A stretch of 7,164 nucleotides of DNA from an uncultured Collinsella sp. (lineage in GTDB: Bacteria; Actinomycetota; Coriobacteriia; Coriobacteriales; Coriobacteriaceae), in the NCBI GenBank assembly GCA_902494375.1, contig CABUTL010000062.1, forward strand, positions 1 through 7,164, written 5' to 3'. The notes beneath the pieces were generated by a model. The model made no database searches. It saw only the letters and a list, made by a program, of their open reading frames with translations, and was not told the DNA's origin. Within the stretch, counting starts at the first letter, position 1. Each line of letters starts with the position of its first letter. The position numbers and the translations under genes are program-made. Positions 1-4,863 of this stretch are shown here, in pieces.

Positions 1-33
1 CGCCCCGGCGACGGCGGCGGCAAGCGTAAATAA
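1..33 (+). CDS. C-terminal end of an upstream gene (partial)
   Basis: Frame 1 reads a short Gly-rich, basic tail (RPGDGGGKRK) ending at the TAA at 31-33. A strong terminator follows about 30 bases later, so a + strand gene very probably ends here. Tails of this type occur on RNA-binding proteins such as DEAD-box helicases, but ten residues cannot identify the gene. Frame 2 is also open, to a TAG at 50-52 (APATAAASVNNTRIAR), and cannot be excluded; the Gly/Lys/Arg tail is the more natural choice. Confidence 0.4.
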   Translation, partial: RPGDGGGKRK

Positions 34-65
34 CACACGCATCGCCCGCTAGAGCGAGGTGAACC

Positions 66-100
66 AAGGGCCCCGAGCAACTACGCTCGGGGCCCTTTTT
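66..100 (+). terminator. Strong intrinsic terminator after the upstream gene
   Basis: GGGCCCCGAG at 68-77 pairs perfectly with CTCGGGGCCC at 86-95. C78-G85 adds one pair at the loop, and AA (66-67) pairs with TT (96-97) at the base. A T5 run at 96-100 completes a rho-independent terminator in the + direction. The A-poor upstream side makes it less convincing in the - direction. Confidence 0.93.
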
Positions 101-207
101 GTTTGCCATATCCGATCGCTAGTTCAAATGTGATTTCCTCGGGAATGCATCTAGAGGATGCCGTGGGCCTGTTTCCTACCATGCGGCAATGGGTCCCATG
201 GGGTGCG

Positions 208-233
208 CCGTGCATTTTTTGGAGTATTCTGCA
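208..233 (+). repeat. 26-bp motif, left copy of an inverted pair
   Basis: The motif is CCGTGCA, six variable bases (TTTTTT here), then GGAGTATTCTGCA. The same motif with identical spacing lies in reverse orientation at 419-444. The 20 fixed positions match perfectly between copies, so chance is unlikely. Similarity stops right after the motif on both sides. It may be a terminal inverted repeat of a small element or a dispersed intergenic repeat. Confidence 0.7.
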
Positions 234-330
234 GTTCGAGTTGTCTGCATATGATTTGACGTCGCCAACGGTGGCTTTCGGATATCCCTAGTGAGCGTTC
301 TGAGTCAGATTTCGTCGTTTTCCGGAGCAG

Positions 331-377
331 GGGCGCGTCATTCTCGCCATGTCGGAACCCAAAATGACGCAGCGCCC
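331..377. repeat. Imperfect hairpin
   Basis: GCGTCATT at 335-342 is the exact inverse of AATGACGC at 363-370. The pairing is flanked by GGGC (331-334) and GCGCCC (372-377), giving a longer stem with a bulge on the 3' side and a loop of about 20 bases. There is no T-run, so it is not a simple terminator. It sits between the two inverted 26-bp motifs and may belong to the same element. Confidence 0.45.
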
Positions 378-418
378 TAAAGGTTTGCCCGCTCGGGGTA
401 TTGCTGGCGCGGTCACGT

Positions 419-444
419 TGCAGAATACTCCGTTTTTTGCACGG
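419..444 (-). repeat. 26-bp motif, right copy of an inverted pair
   Basis: Read on the - strand this is CCGTGCA, AAAAAC, GGAGTATTCTGCA. It is identical to the copy at 208-233 in the 7-bp and 13-bp blocks and differs only in the six central bases. Together the copies bound a 237-bp interval with inward-facing ends, as in a MITE-like element. I see no target-site duplication outside them. Confidence 0.7.
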
Positions 445-637
445 GCCAGGATGGGGTACCTCGGGAGAACACGGCGGTATCCCGTAAATATATACAATCT
501 GTACCGTAATTTATACAAAACGAAGAGGCAGACAGCGTAGGGTGGGTGCATTGGGGTGCTTGGTGCATCAAAACGGGGACCCCACGTGCCGTATACTCTG
601 GCTGGATGTGAAAGCGGCTTGACGCGTTGCCAGGCGT

Positions 638-646
638 AGGGGAGGG
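638..646 (+). promoter_or_regulatory. Ribosome binding site fixing the start at 654
   Basis: AGGGGAGGG lies seven bases before ATG 654. The frame is open further upstream to a TTG at 627, but that codon has no Shine-Dalgarno sequence and the extra residues lack family resemblance. ATG 654 is therefore the better start. Confidence 0.85.
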
Positions 647-653
647 TGCCTCG

Positions 654-1415
654 ATGAGCGTATTCGAAATTGTGTTTAGTCCGACGGGTGGAACGCAGAA
701 GGTGTCTGGCCTTGTGGCCGGGGCACTGGACAAGAATACCGTTACCGTCGATCTGACCGTTAGCGGGCTAGATTTCAGCGCTGTCTCGATGACCGAGGAC
801 GACGTGGCCGTAATCTCTGTGCCGGCGTATGCCGGTAGAATCCCGGCTGTGGTGGCTGACCGGTTGGGCATGGTGCGCGGCAACGGGGCTCGGGCTGTTT
901 TGGTTTGCGTATACGGAAACCGCGCGTTTGAGGACACGCTCGTAGAGCTGGAGGACGTTGCGAAGCATGCGGGATTCCGGGTGATCGCGGCAGTTGCAGC
1001 CATTGCAGAACATTCCATCGCGCGACAGTTTGCTGCCGGTCGTCCGGATGCGCAGGATGCGGCGCAGCTCGCAGAGTTTGCGCAGCAAATTCAGCAAAAG
1101 CTGTTGGCTGAGGATGCGTCCGGGCCCTCTATCCCCGGCAATCGTCCTTATAAACAAGCCGGAGGTCACCGCATGGCACCCGAGGCAACAGGGGATTGTG
1201 TCTCCTGCGGTGCATGCGCCGCGGCGTGCCCCGTTTGCGCTATCGACAAGAGTGACCCCAAACGAGCAGCTGGCGAGGCGTGCATCTCCTGCATGCGCTG
1301 CATCGCCGTATGTCCGCGAGGTGCTCGCAAGCTTGATTCCAACAAACTATCCGCTGTTTCCCAGATGCTGAGCAAGGTTTGCGTCGCGCGGAAGGAATGC
1401 GAGCTCTTCATCTAG
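654..1415 (+). CDS. EFR1-family flavodoxin-ferredoxin fusion protein
   Basis: A 253-residue cytoplasmic redox protein with two parts. The N-terminal flavodoxin-like part (about 1-160) begins with a strand and an FMN-phosphate-type loop, FSPTGGT at 8-14. Family-typical segments follow at VPAYAGRIP (56-64) and VYGNRAFED (86-94). The C-terminal part carries two bacterial ferredoxin motifs of the form CxxCxxCxxxCP, C182/C185/C188/C192 and C210/C213/C216/C220, expected to hold two [4Fe-4S] clusters; an extra C195 follows the first motif. The family is common in anaerobes and probably shuttles electrons between FMN and ferredoxin-type clusters, but the physiological partner is not established. No signal peptide or membrane segment is seen. 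The gene appears monocistronic, with long repeat-bearing intergenic regions on both sides. Family assignment is firm; the role is not. Confidence 0.9.
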   Translation: MSVFEIVFSPTGGTQKVSGLVAGALDKNTVTVDLTVSGLDFSAVSMTEDDVAVISVPAYAGRIPAVVADRLGMVRGNGARAVLVCVYGNRAFEDTLVELEDVAKHAGFRVIAAVAAIAEHSIARQFAAGRPDAQDAAQLAEFAQQIQQKLLAEDASGPSIPGNRPYKQAGGHRMAPEATGDCVSCGACAAACPVCAIDKSDPKRAAGEACISCMRCIAVCPRGARKLDSNKLSAVSQMLSKVCVARKECELFI

Positions 1416-1427
1416 CGCAAGTGAGAT

Positions 1428-1492
1428 TGGTGCAATGGGACCAGGTTAATCTGCACCAACCTGGTGCAAACAAACCTGTCCCCAATGCACCA
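1428..1492. repeat. Long nested dyad (cruciform-like)
   Basis: Left arm 1428-1447 and right arm 1473-1492 are inverse at 17 of 20 positions. A second perfect hairpin lies inside: GCACCA (1453-1458), three-base loop, TGGTGC (1462-1467). An alternative pairing is also possible, ACCAGGTT (1440-1447) with AACCTGGT (1458-1465). It begins 13 bases after the stop of the preceding gene but has no T-run, so any terminator role is weak. It resembles a dispersed palindromic (REP-like) repeat. Confidence 0.6.
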
Positions 1493-1497
1493 GAGTG

Positions 1498-1543
1498 AGG
1501 AGTGTCCCCGAGTGCCGGCAGAAAAGGAACGTCCCTAAGTACC
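1498..1543 (+). repeat. Imperfect direct repeat of a GTCCC unit
   Basis: Two tandem units share GTCCCnnAGTnCCG: GTCCCCGAGTGCCG at 1503-1516 and GTCCCTAAGTACCG at 1531-1544, a 28-base period. Such GTCCC-rich units follow directly on the dyad at 1428-1492. From memory, similar units recur between genes in Coriobacteriia, so this may be a dispersed repeat rather than a local operator. Confidence 0.5.
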
Positions 1544-1585
1544 GCATAAATACCGTTTATCGGAGAAAAAATACCGTTCGCCGGT
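1540..1585 (+). promoter_or_regulatory. Three helically phased TACCG boxes, two forming dyads (possible operator)
   Basis: TACCG occurs at 1540-1544, 1551-1555 and 1572-1576, spaced 11 and 21 bases, close to one and two DNA turns. The last two are half of ACCG-N5-CGG dyads (1552-1563 and 1573-1584), the second extending to ACCG-N5-CGGT. They sit just upstream of the candidate promoter at 1594-1621, where a DNA-binding regulator would act. The regulator is unknown; the only one in this operon is predicted to bind RNA. The first box also belongs to the GTCCC direct repeat. Confidence 0.4.
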
Positions 1586-1593
1586 CATAATGA

Positions 1594-1621
1594 TTGTTCC
1601 GGCTTTGGGCTTGTCTACAAT
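1594..1621 (+). promoter_or_regulatory. Candidate sigma-70-type promoter of the sugar operon
   Basis: TACAAT at 1616-1621 matches the -10 consensus at five of six bases. TTGTTC at 1594-1599 is a weak -35 (TTG matches) with a 16-base spacer. Transcription would start near 1628, giving a leader of about 130 bases that contains the whole antiterminator/terminator structure. CATAAT at 1586-1591 is an alternative -10 without a good -35; the phased boxes would overlap that promoter. Confidence 0.45.
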
Positions 1622-1645
1622 AACCCCCGTAAAAGAAATGCGGAA

Positions 1646-1678
1646 GGTTACCGAGTCCCCTCGGACGTGGGCCTAACC
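1646..1678 (+). promoter_or_regulatory. Candidate ribonucleic antiterminator (RAT-like) hairpin
   Basis: GGTTA (1646-1650) pairs with TAACC (1674-1678). Above it CCGAG (1651-1655) pairs with CTCGG (1660-1664), leaving a TCCC loop and an unpaired stretch on the 3' side (1665-1673). A short imperfect hairpin of about 30 bases that shares its 3' strand with a terminator is the hallmark of targets of BglG/LicT-type antiterminators, and such a protein is encoded two genes down. The element is not a close match to the Bacillus RAT consensus; the assignment rests on position and mutual exclusivity. Confidence 0.55.
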
Positions 1679-1740
1679 AAAGTCTTTGATCGCGAGCGTC
1701 TCAATGGGCGCATTCGATTGATTTTGGTTGGGCTATATTT
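1671..1740 (+). terminator. Leader terminator overlapping the antiterminator hairpin
   Basis: The 14 bases 1671-1684 (GCCTAACCAAAGTC) pair without a break with 1720-1733 (GATTTTGGTTGGGC) in RNA, using two G-U wobbles. A further short helix is possible inside (GATCG 1688-1692 with CGATT 1715-1719). The stem is followed by TATATTT at 1734-1740, a modest U-rich tail. The 5' strand contains 1674-1678, which also closes the RAT-like hairpin, so the two structures exclude each other. The U-tract ends two bases before the ribosome binding site of the first operon gene, so the stem might also affect translation. Confidence 0.6.
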
Positions 1741-1742
1741 AT

Positions 1743-1749
1743 GAAGGGA
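1743..1749 (+). promoter_or_regulatory. Ribosome binding site fixing the start at 1759
   Basis: GAAGGGA lies nine bases before ATG 1759. The in-frame ATG at 1741 overlaps this site and is preceded only by the terminator tail, so translation most likely begins at 1759. Confidence 0.8.
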
Positions 1750-1758
1750 CATGTCACC

Positions 1759-2271
1759 ATGGGTTTCTTTTCTCGCCTAATGGGTGGCTCGGATAAGCAG
1801 ACGACTGCGGCTTCCGAGTTCGAAATCCTCGCTCCCGTTTCCGGCGAGCTTGTTCATCTAGAAAATACCAATGACCCCGCTTTTAGCAGCCGTGCAGTGG
1901 GCGATGGCGTTGCCGTGGTTCCCCAAGAGGGAACGGTGTGCGCTCCTGTTTCCGGCACCGTCGCGGCGCTGTTTCCGACTGAGCACGCGCTGGGCATCAT
2001 GTCCGACGACAGCTCTGCTCAGGTGATGCTGCATATCGGAATCGACACTGTTAAACTTGAGGGCAAGGGCTTCCATGCGCTTGTTGCCCAGGGTGACCAT
2101 GTCGACGCGGGCCAGCCCCTCGTCGAGGTCGATTTCGACGCGGTCCGCGCTGCCGGCTTTGATCCCACGGTCTTCGTTATCGTGTGCGAGCGTTCGGAGA
2201 ACTCGACTCTTCGTGAGCATGCTTCCGGCCCTGTTGCTGTTAAAGAGCCTGTCGTCTGGCTTTCCGAGTAA
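1759..2271 (+). CDS. PTS glucose-family EIIA component (soluble)
   Basis: A 170-residue cytoplasmic phosphocarrier of the PTS EIIA-Glc (Crr) family, about the usual length. It takes phosphate from HPr and passes it to an EIIB domain. Family landmarks in order: ILAPVSGELVHL (23-34), DPAFSSRAVGDGVAVVP (39-55), the repeat-like CAPVSGTV (61-68), TEHALGI with H76, and VMLHIGIDTV with H92, the expected phosphorylated histidine; H76 matches the partner histidine of the active site. The gene opens the operon. The permease encoded two genes downstream has EIIC and EIIB but no EIIA domain, so this protein is its likely phosphate donor. It could additionally serve other EIIA-less permeases or act as a global regulatory EIIA; the sequence does not decide. 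The next gene starts 6 bases after its stop. Confidence 0.93.
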   Translation: MGFFSRLMGGSDKQTTAASEFEILAPVSGELVHLENTNDPAFSSRAVGDGVAVVPQEGTVCAPVSGTVAALFPTEHALGIMSDDSSAQVMLHIGIDTVKLEGKGFHALVAQGDHVDAGQPLVEVDFDAVRAAGFDPTVFVIVCERSENSTLREHASGPVAVKEPVVWLSE

Positions 2272-2277
2272 ATTCTT

Positions 2278-3144
2278 GTGGTGGGTACCGTGGTTATCAA
2301 GCGAGTTTTTAACAACAACGTCGCAATGGTCACTTCGGACGATGGCTCCGAGCTCATCGTCATCGGTCGAGGCCTCTGCTTTGGTCGCCATGCCGGCGAT
2401 GCCATCGATGAGACGTCGGTCGAAAAGACCTACGCGTTGCAGGAGGGAACTTCTCAGGATTCGCGTACGATTGACCGCTTGGCACATCTTTTGGAGTCCA
2501 TCCCCACCGTCAACCTCGTGATTTCCGAGGACATCGTTCAGATGCTTCGTCGAGAGCTCAATGTCGATATCAACGACAAGATTCTCATTGCTCTCGCAGA
2601 CCATATCAGCCTTGCTTTGGAGCGCGAGCGCAAGGGCGTCCCCTGTGAGAATCCGTTGCTGCTCGAGATCCAGCAGTTCTATCGCAAGGAGTACGCGCTT
2701 GCGGGCCGTGCCCTTCAGATCATCAAGGACTATCTGGGCATTGAGATGAGCGAGGAAGAGCAGGGTTTCATTACCTTGCATATCGTCAACGCCACCATGC
2801 CGCAACGCTCCGATCGTCTGATCGTTTCGGTCCAGCTTGTTCGCGACGTGCTCGCGATTGTTTCCGAGCGCTATGCTACGACCCTCGATGACACCTCGCT
2901 GCCTTACGAACGTTTCGTTCGTCACCTGCAGTTTTTCGCACAGCGAGCGCTCGATCCCGCGGCAGGGCAAATCAACGGCGACGCGCTGTTCCGAATCGAT
3001 GAAACGGCGTATCCGTGCGCATTCTCGTGCGCGGACGCCATAGCCGCCCACTTGTCGTCTACCTATAACGTTGTCGTTACCGATGCCGAGAAGAGTTATC
3101 TCGCGTATCACATTGTTAACCTGCTTGGAGAACCTGGTCTCTAG
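2278..3144 (+). CDS. BglG/LicT-type transcription antiterminator with two PRDs
   Basis: An RNA-binding antiterminator of 288 residues. The N-terminal CAT RNA-binding domain (about 5-57) has the classic IKRVFNNNVAMV with the NNN motif at 12-14, then VIGRGLCFGRHAGD (28-41). PRD1 (about 60-170) carries H70, H109 and H168; PRD2 (about 175-288) carries H216 and H278. The conserved PRD histidines are sites where PTS components, EIIB or HPr, set activity by phosphorylation. Its likely target is the RAT-like hairpin at 1646-1678 in its own operon leader, giving induction by the transported sugar. The start is uncertain: GTG 2278 is given, but GTG 2281 or 2290 would also fit, and 2290 gives an N-terminus (MVIKRVFNNNV) closest to LicT. 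No strong ribosome binding site is seen, so translation is probably coupled to the EIIA gene 6 bases upstream. About 100 bases separate its stop from the permease start. Confidence 0.93.
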   Translation: MVGTVVIKRVFNNNVAMVTSDDGSELIVIGRGLCFGRHAGDAIDETSVEKTYALQEGTSQDSRTIDRLAHLLESIPTVNLVISEDIVQMLRRELNVDINDKILIALADHISLALERERKGVPCENPLLLEIQQFYRKEYALAGRALQIIKDYLGIEMSEEEQGFITLHIVNATMPQRSDRLIVSVQLVRDVLAIVSERYATTLDDTSLPYERFVRHLQFFAQRALDPAAGQINGDALFRIDETAYPCAFSCADAIAAHLSSTYNVVVTDAEKSYLAYHIVNLLGEPGL

Positions 3145-3229
3145 GCATAACGTGCCCACACATCGATTGATATAAGGCAGGGCTTACGGTCTTGTCCAGG
3201 GCACATCTGTCTCAATTTGCGGAAAAGGA

Positions 3230-3236
3230 AGGGGAG
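3230..3236 (+). promoter_or_regulatory. Ribosome binding site fixing the start at 3244
   Basis: AGGGGAG, inside a purine run from 3221, lies seven bases before ATG 3244. The frame is open upstream to TTG 3217, which lies before the purine run and has no site of its own, so 3244 is the start. Confidence 0.87.
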
Positions 3237-3243
3237 TACCGCT

Positions 3244-4860
3244 ATGGCCGCAAAAAAGAAAGTTAACCTCAAAGCGCCGTTGGAGGTGTTCGCGAAGTCA
3301 ATCGTTCAGCCGATGATGTATCTCTCGGTTGCCGGCATCCTGCTCATCGTGGGCATCATTCTGACCAACAAGACCATTTGCGCCTTGATCCCCGTACTGG
3401 GCTCCGGTCCGTTCCAGCTTGTGGGCGCCGTTGTCTATCAGTCGCTGATGTTTATCATCAACAACCTCTCGATTCTGTTCTGCGTGGGCATCGCCGGCGC
3501 CATGGCAAAGAAGAACAAGGGCCATGCTTCGCTGATCGCCCTGATGTCGTTCTTCCTGTTCCTGCAGGCTAACAACATCGTGCTCAACGCCACCGGCTCT
3601 CTTGCCGATGCGAGCGGCATGCTTGGCCTTACCGGAACCGGCCAGGCCACCGTTATGGGCATTCAGGTGCTCGATACCGGCGTGTTCGGCGGCATCATTC
3701 TTGGTTGCATCACCGGTGCCGTGTTCAACAAGTACTCGAACAAGCAGTTCCCCATTGCCCTTTCGATGTTCTCGGGCGTTCGCTTCCCGTTCCTGATCAT
3801 GATCATCATTTCCTGGATCATGGGCGCTGGCTTCTGCATCGTTTGGCCTCCGGTTCAGGGTGCCATCTCCTCCGTTGCCGGCATCATTAAGGAGTCGGGC
3901 AACATCGGTCTGTTTATCTACGGCATGCTCAACAAGCTGCTCGTTCCCACCGGTCTGCACCACCTCATCTACACCCCGTTCCAGTTCTCCGATGTGGGTG
4001 GCACCCTGACGCTGGGTGATCAGGTTATCGCCGGCGCCTATCCCATCCGTGTTGCCGAGATGGCAATGACGGGCCAGCCCTTCTCCGATAGCACCTACTT
4101 CAACAGCTATACCTTCAACAACCTGTGGCCCTACATCGGTATCGGTCTCGCCTTTATCGTCACCGCTTACAAGGGGAACAAGGATAAGACCAAGGCCGTT
4201 ATCATCCCGCTGATCATCACCGCCGTGCTCTCCTGCGTGACCGAGCCCATGGACTTCCTCTTTGTCTTTGCCGCTCCCGTGCTCTTCGTCGTTCACTCGG
4301 TTCTTTCCGGCATCTTCCTGGTTCTGCTCAAGGTCCTCTCCGTGCCCGCTTCGACTGCAGGCGGCATCATCAACATCGTGGTCTCCAACCTGGTTCTTGG
4401 TGTCGATAAGACCAACTGGCCGGTTATGCTGGTGCTTGGAGTCGTCAACGCCGCTCTGTACTTCTTCCTCTTTAGCTTCCTCATTAAGAAGCTCAAGCTC
4501 CACACGCCTGGTCGCGAGGAGGAGTCCGAGCTCGCCGAGTCCGTTGCCGAGGGCGAGGCCGCCGCGTCTGTCGCGGTGAAGCAGGGCGCTGTTGCCGCGG
4601 CTCCCGCAGAGGGCGTCGATGCAGGCATTGCCGACCTGGTCGCAGGTCTTGGCGGCAAGGACAACATCGAGGAGCTCGAGAACTGCTTTACGCGTCTCCG
4701 CGTGAACGTTAAGAACCCGGACCTCATTGATGAGAACCTCATCAACCACGTGCCCAACAGCGGCATCAACCGCAACGGTAACAATATCCAGATCATCTTT
4801 GGCATGAAGGTCGCCGAGATGCGCGACAAGGTCGAGAACGCAATTGAGAAGGAGCAGTAA
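3244..4860 (+). CDS. PTS alpha-glucoside-type permease, EIICB
   Basis: A 538-residue membrane permease that imports a sugar and phosphorylates it. EIIC (about 15-415) has roughly ten hydrophobic segments, for example 20-41, 61-86, 96-112, 148-162, 180-200, 293-308, 318-332, 336-363 and 393-413. Landmarks are VPTGLHHLIYTPFQF with H239/H240 and CVTEPMDFLF with E334, the conserved glutamate region of the glucose superfamily. A charged, Ala/Glu-rich linker (about 421-458) leads to EIIB (about 460-538) with phosphorylation site C481 in NCFTRLRV. No EIIA domain is present; the gene at 1759 probably supplies it. The GH4 gene starts 3 bases after the stop, so the substrate is most likely an alpha-glucoside such as maltose; the exact sugar cannot be read from the sequence. 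In the 99-base gap before it I see no convincing promoter or terminator, so it is probably co-transcribed with the antiterminator. Confidence 0.93.
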   Translation: MAAKKKVNLKAPLEVFAKSIVQPMMYLSVAGILLIVGIILTNKTICALIPVLGSGPFQLVGAVVYQSLMFIINNLSILFCVGIAGAMAKKNKGHASLIALMSFFLFLQANNIVLNATGSLADASGMLGLTGTGQATVMGIQVLDTGVFGGIILGCITGAVFNKYSNKQFPIALSMFSGVRFPFLIMIIISWIMGAGFCIVWPPVQGAISSVAGIIKESGNIGLFIYGMLNKLLVPTGLHHLIYTPFQFSDVGGTLTLGDQVIAGAYPIRVAEMAMTGQPFSDSTYFNSYTFNNLWPYIGIGLAFIVTAYKGNKDKTKAVIIPLIITAVLSCVTEPMDFLFVFAAPVLFVVHSVLSGIFLVLLKVLSVPASTAGGIINIVVSNLVLGVDKTNWPVMLVLGVVNAALYFFLFSFLIKKLKLHTPGREEESELAESVAEGEAAASVAVKQGAVAAAPAEGVDAGIADLVAGLGGKDNIEELENCFTRLRVNVKNPDLIDENLINHVPNSGINRNGNNIQIIFGMKVAEMRDKVENAIEKEQ

Positions 4861-4863
4861 ACA

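Larger units (their letters stand above)
101..653. other. Long intergenic region without a convincing gene
   Basis: No open frame here has both a ribosome binding site and protein-like composition; the short frames at 103-291 (+), 349-540 (+) and 288-551 (-) overlap repeat structure and look non-coding. The region holds two inverted copies of a 26-bp motif (208-233, 419-444), an imperfect hairpin (331-377) and an AT-rich patch at 484-520. TATACT at 592-597 resembles a -10 box for the gene at 654, but I find no good -35 at the right distance. GGTGCATTGGGG at 545-556 is the reverse complement of 1480-1491, on the other side of that gene. Confidence 0.6.

Noticed and set aside
264..275. GCCA/TGGC mini-hairpin followed by TTT
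   Set aside because: Four base pairs and three Ts are too weak for a terminator and expected by chance.
103..291. A 62-codon + strand frame after the first terminator
   Set aside because: It has no ribosome binding site, an unremarkable sequence, and spans the left copy of the inverted motif.
484..520. AT-rich patch with TATACAAT, considered as a promoter
   Set aside because: There is a -10-like sequence, but no -35 at proper distance on either strand and no gene placed to use it directly.
349..540. A 63-codon + strand frame with a basic, Arg-rich translation
   Set aside because: It spans the right motif copy and part of the hairpin, has no Shine-Dalgarno sequence, and its basic composition follows from the repeat DNA.
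413..1018. A 201-codon - strand frame entering the upstream intergenic region
   Set aside because: Most of it is antisense to the EFR1 gene, the remainder crosses one of the inverted repeat copies, and the Ser/Thr/Ala/Pro-rich translation looks non-protein-like.
1858..3159. A 433-codon open frame on the - strand across the EIIA and antiterminator genes
   Set aside because: It is antisense to two well-supported genes, shows no family resemblance and has no convincing start; it is a codon-bias shadow.
3152..3204. Inverted GTGCCC/GGGCAC between the antiterminator and permease genes, considered as a second terminator or antiterminator
   Set aside because: It has only six pairs with a 41-base loop and no T-run. 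No RAT-like hairpin with a competing stem could be built here.
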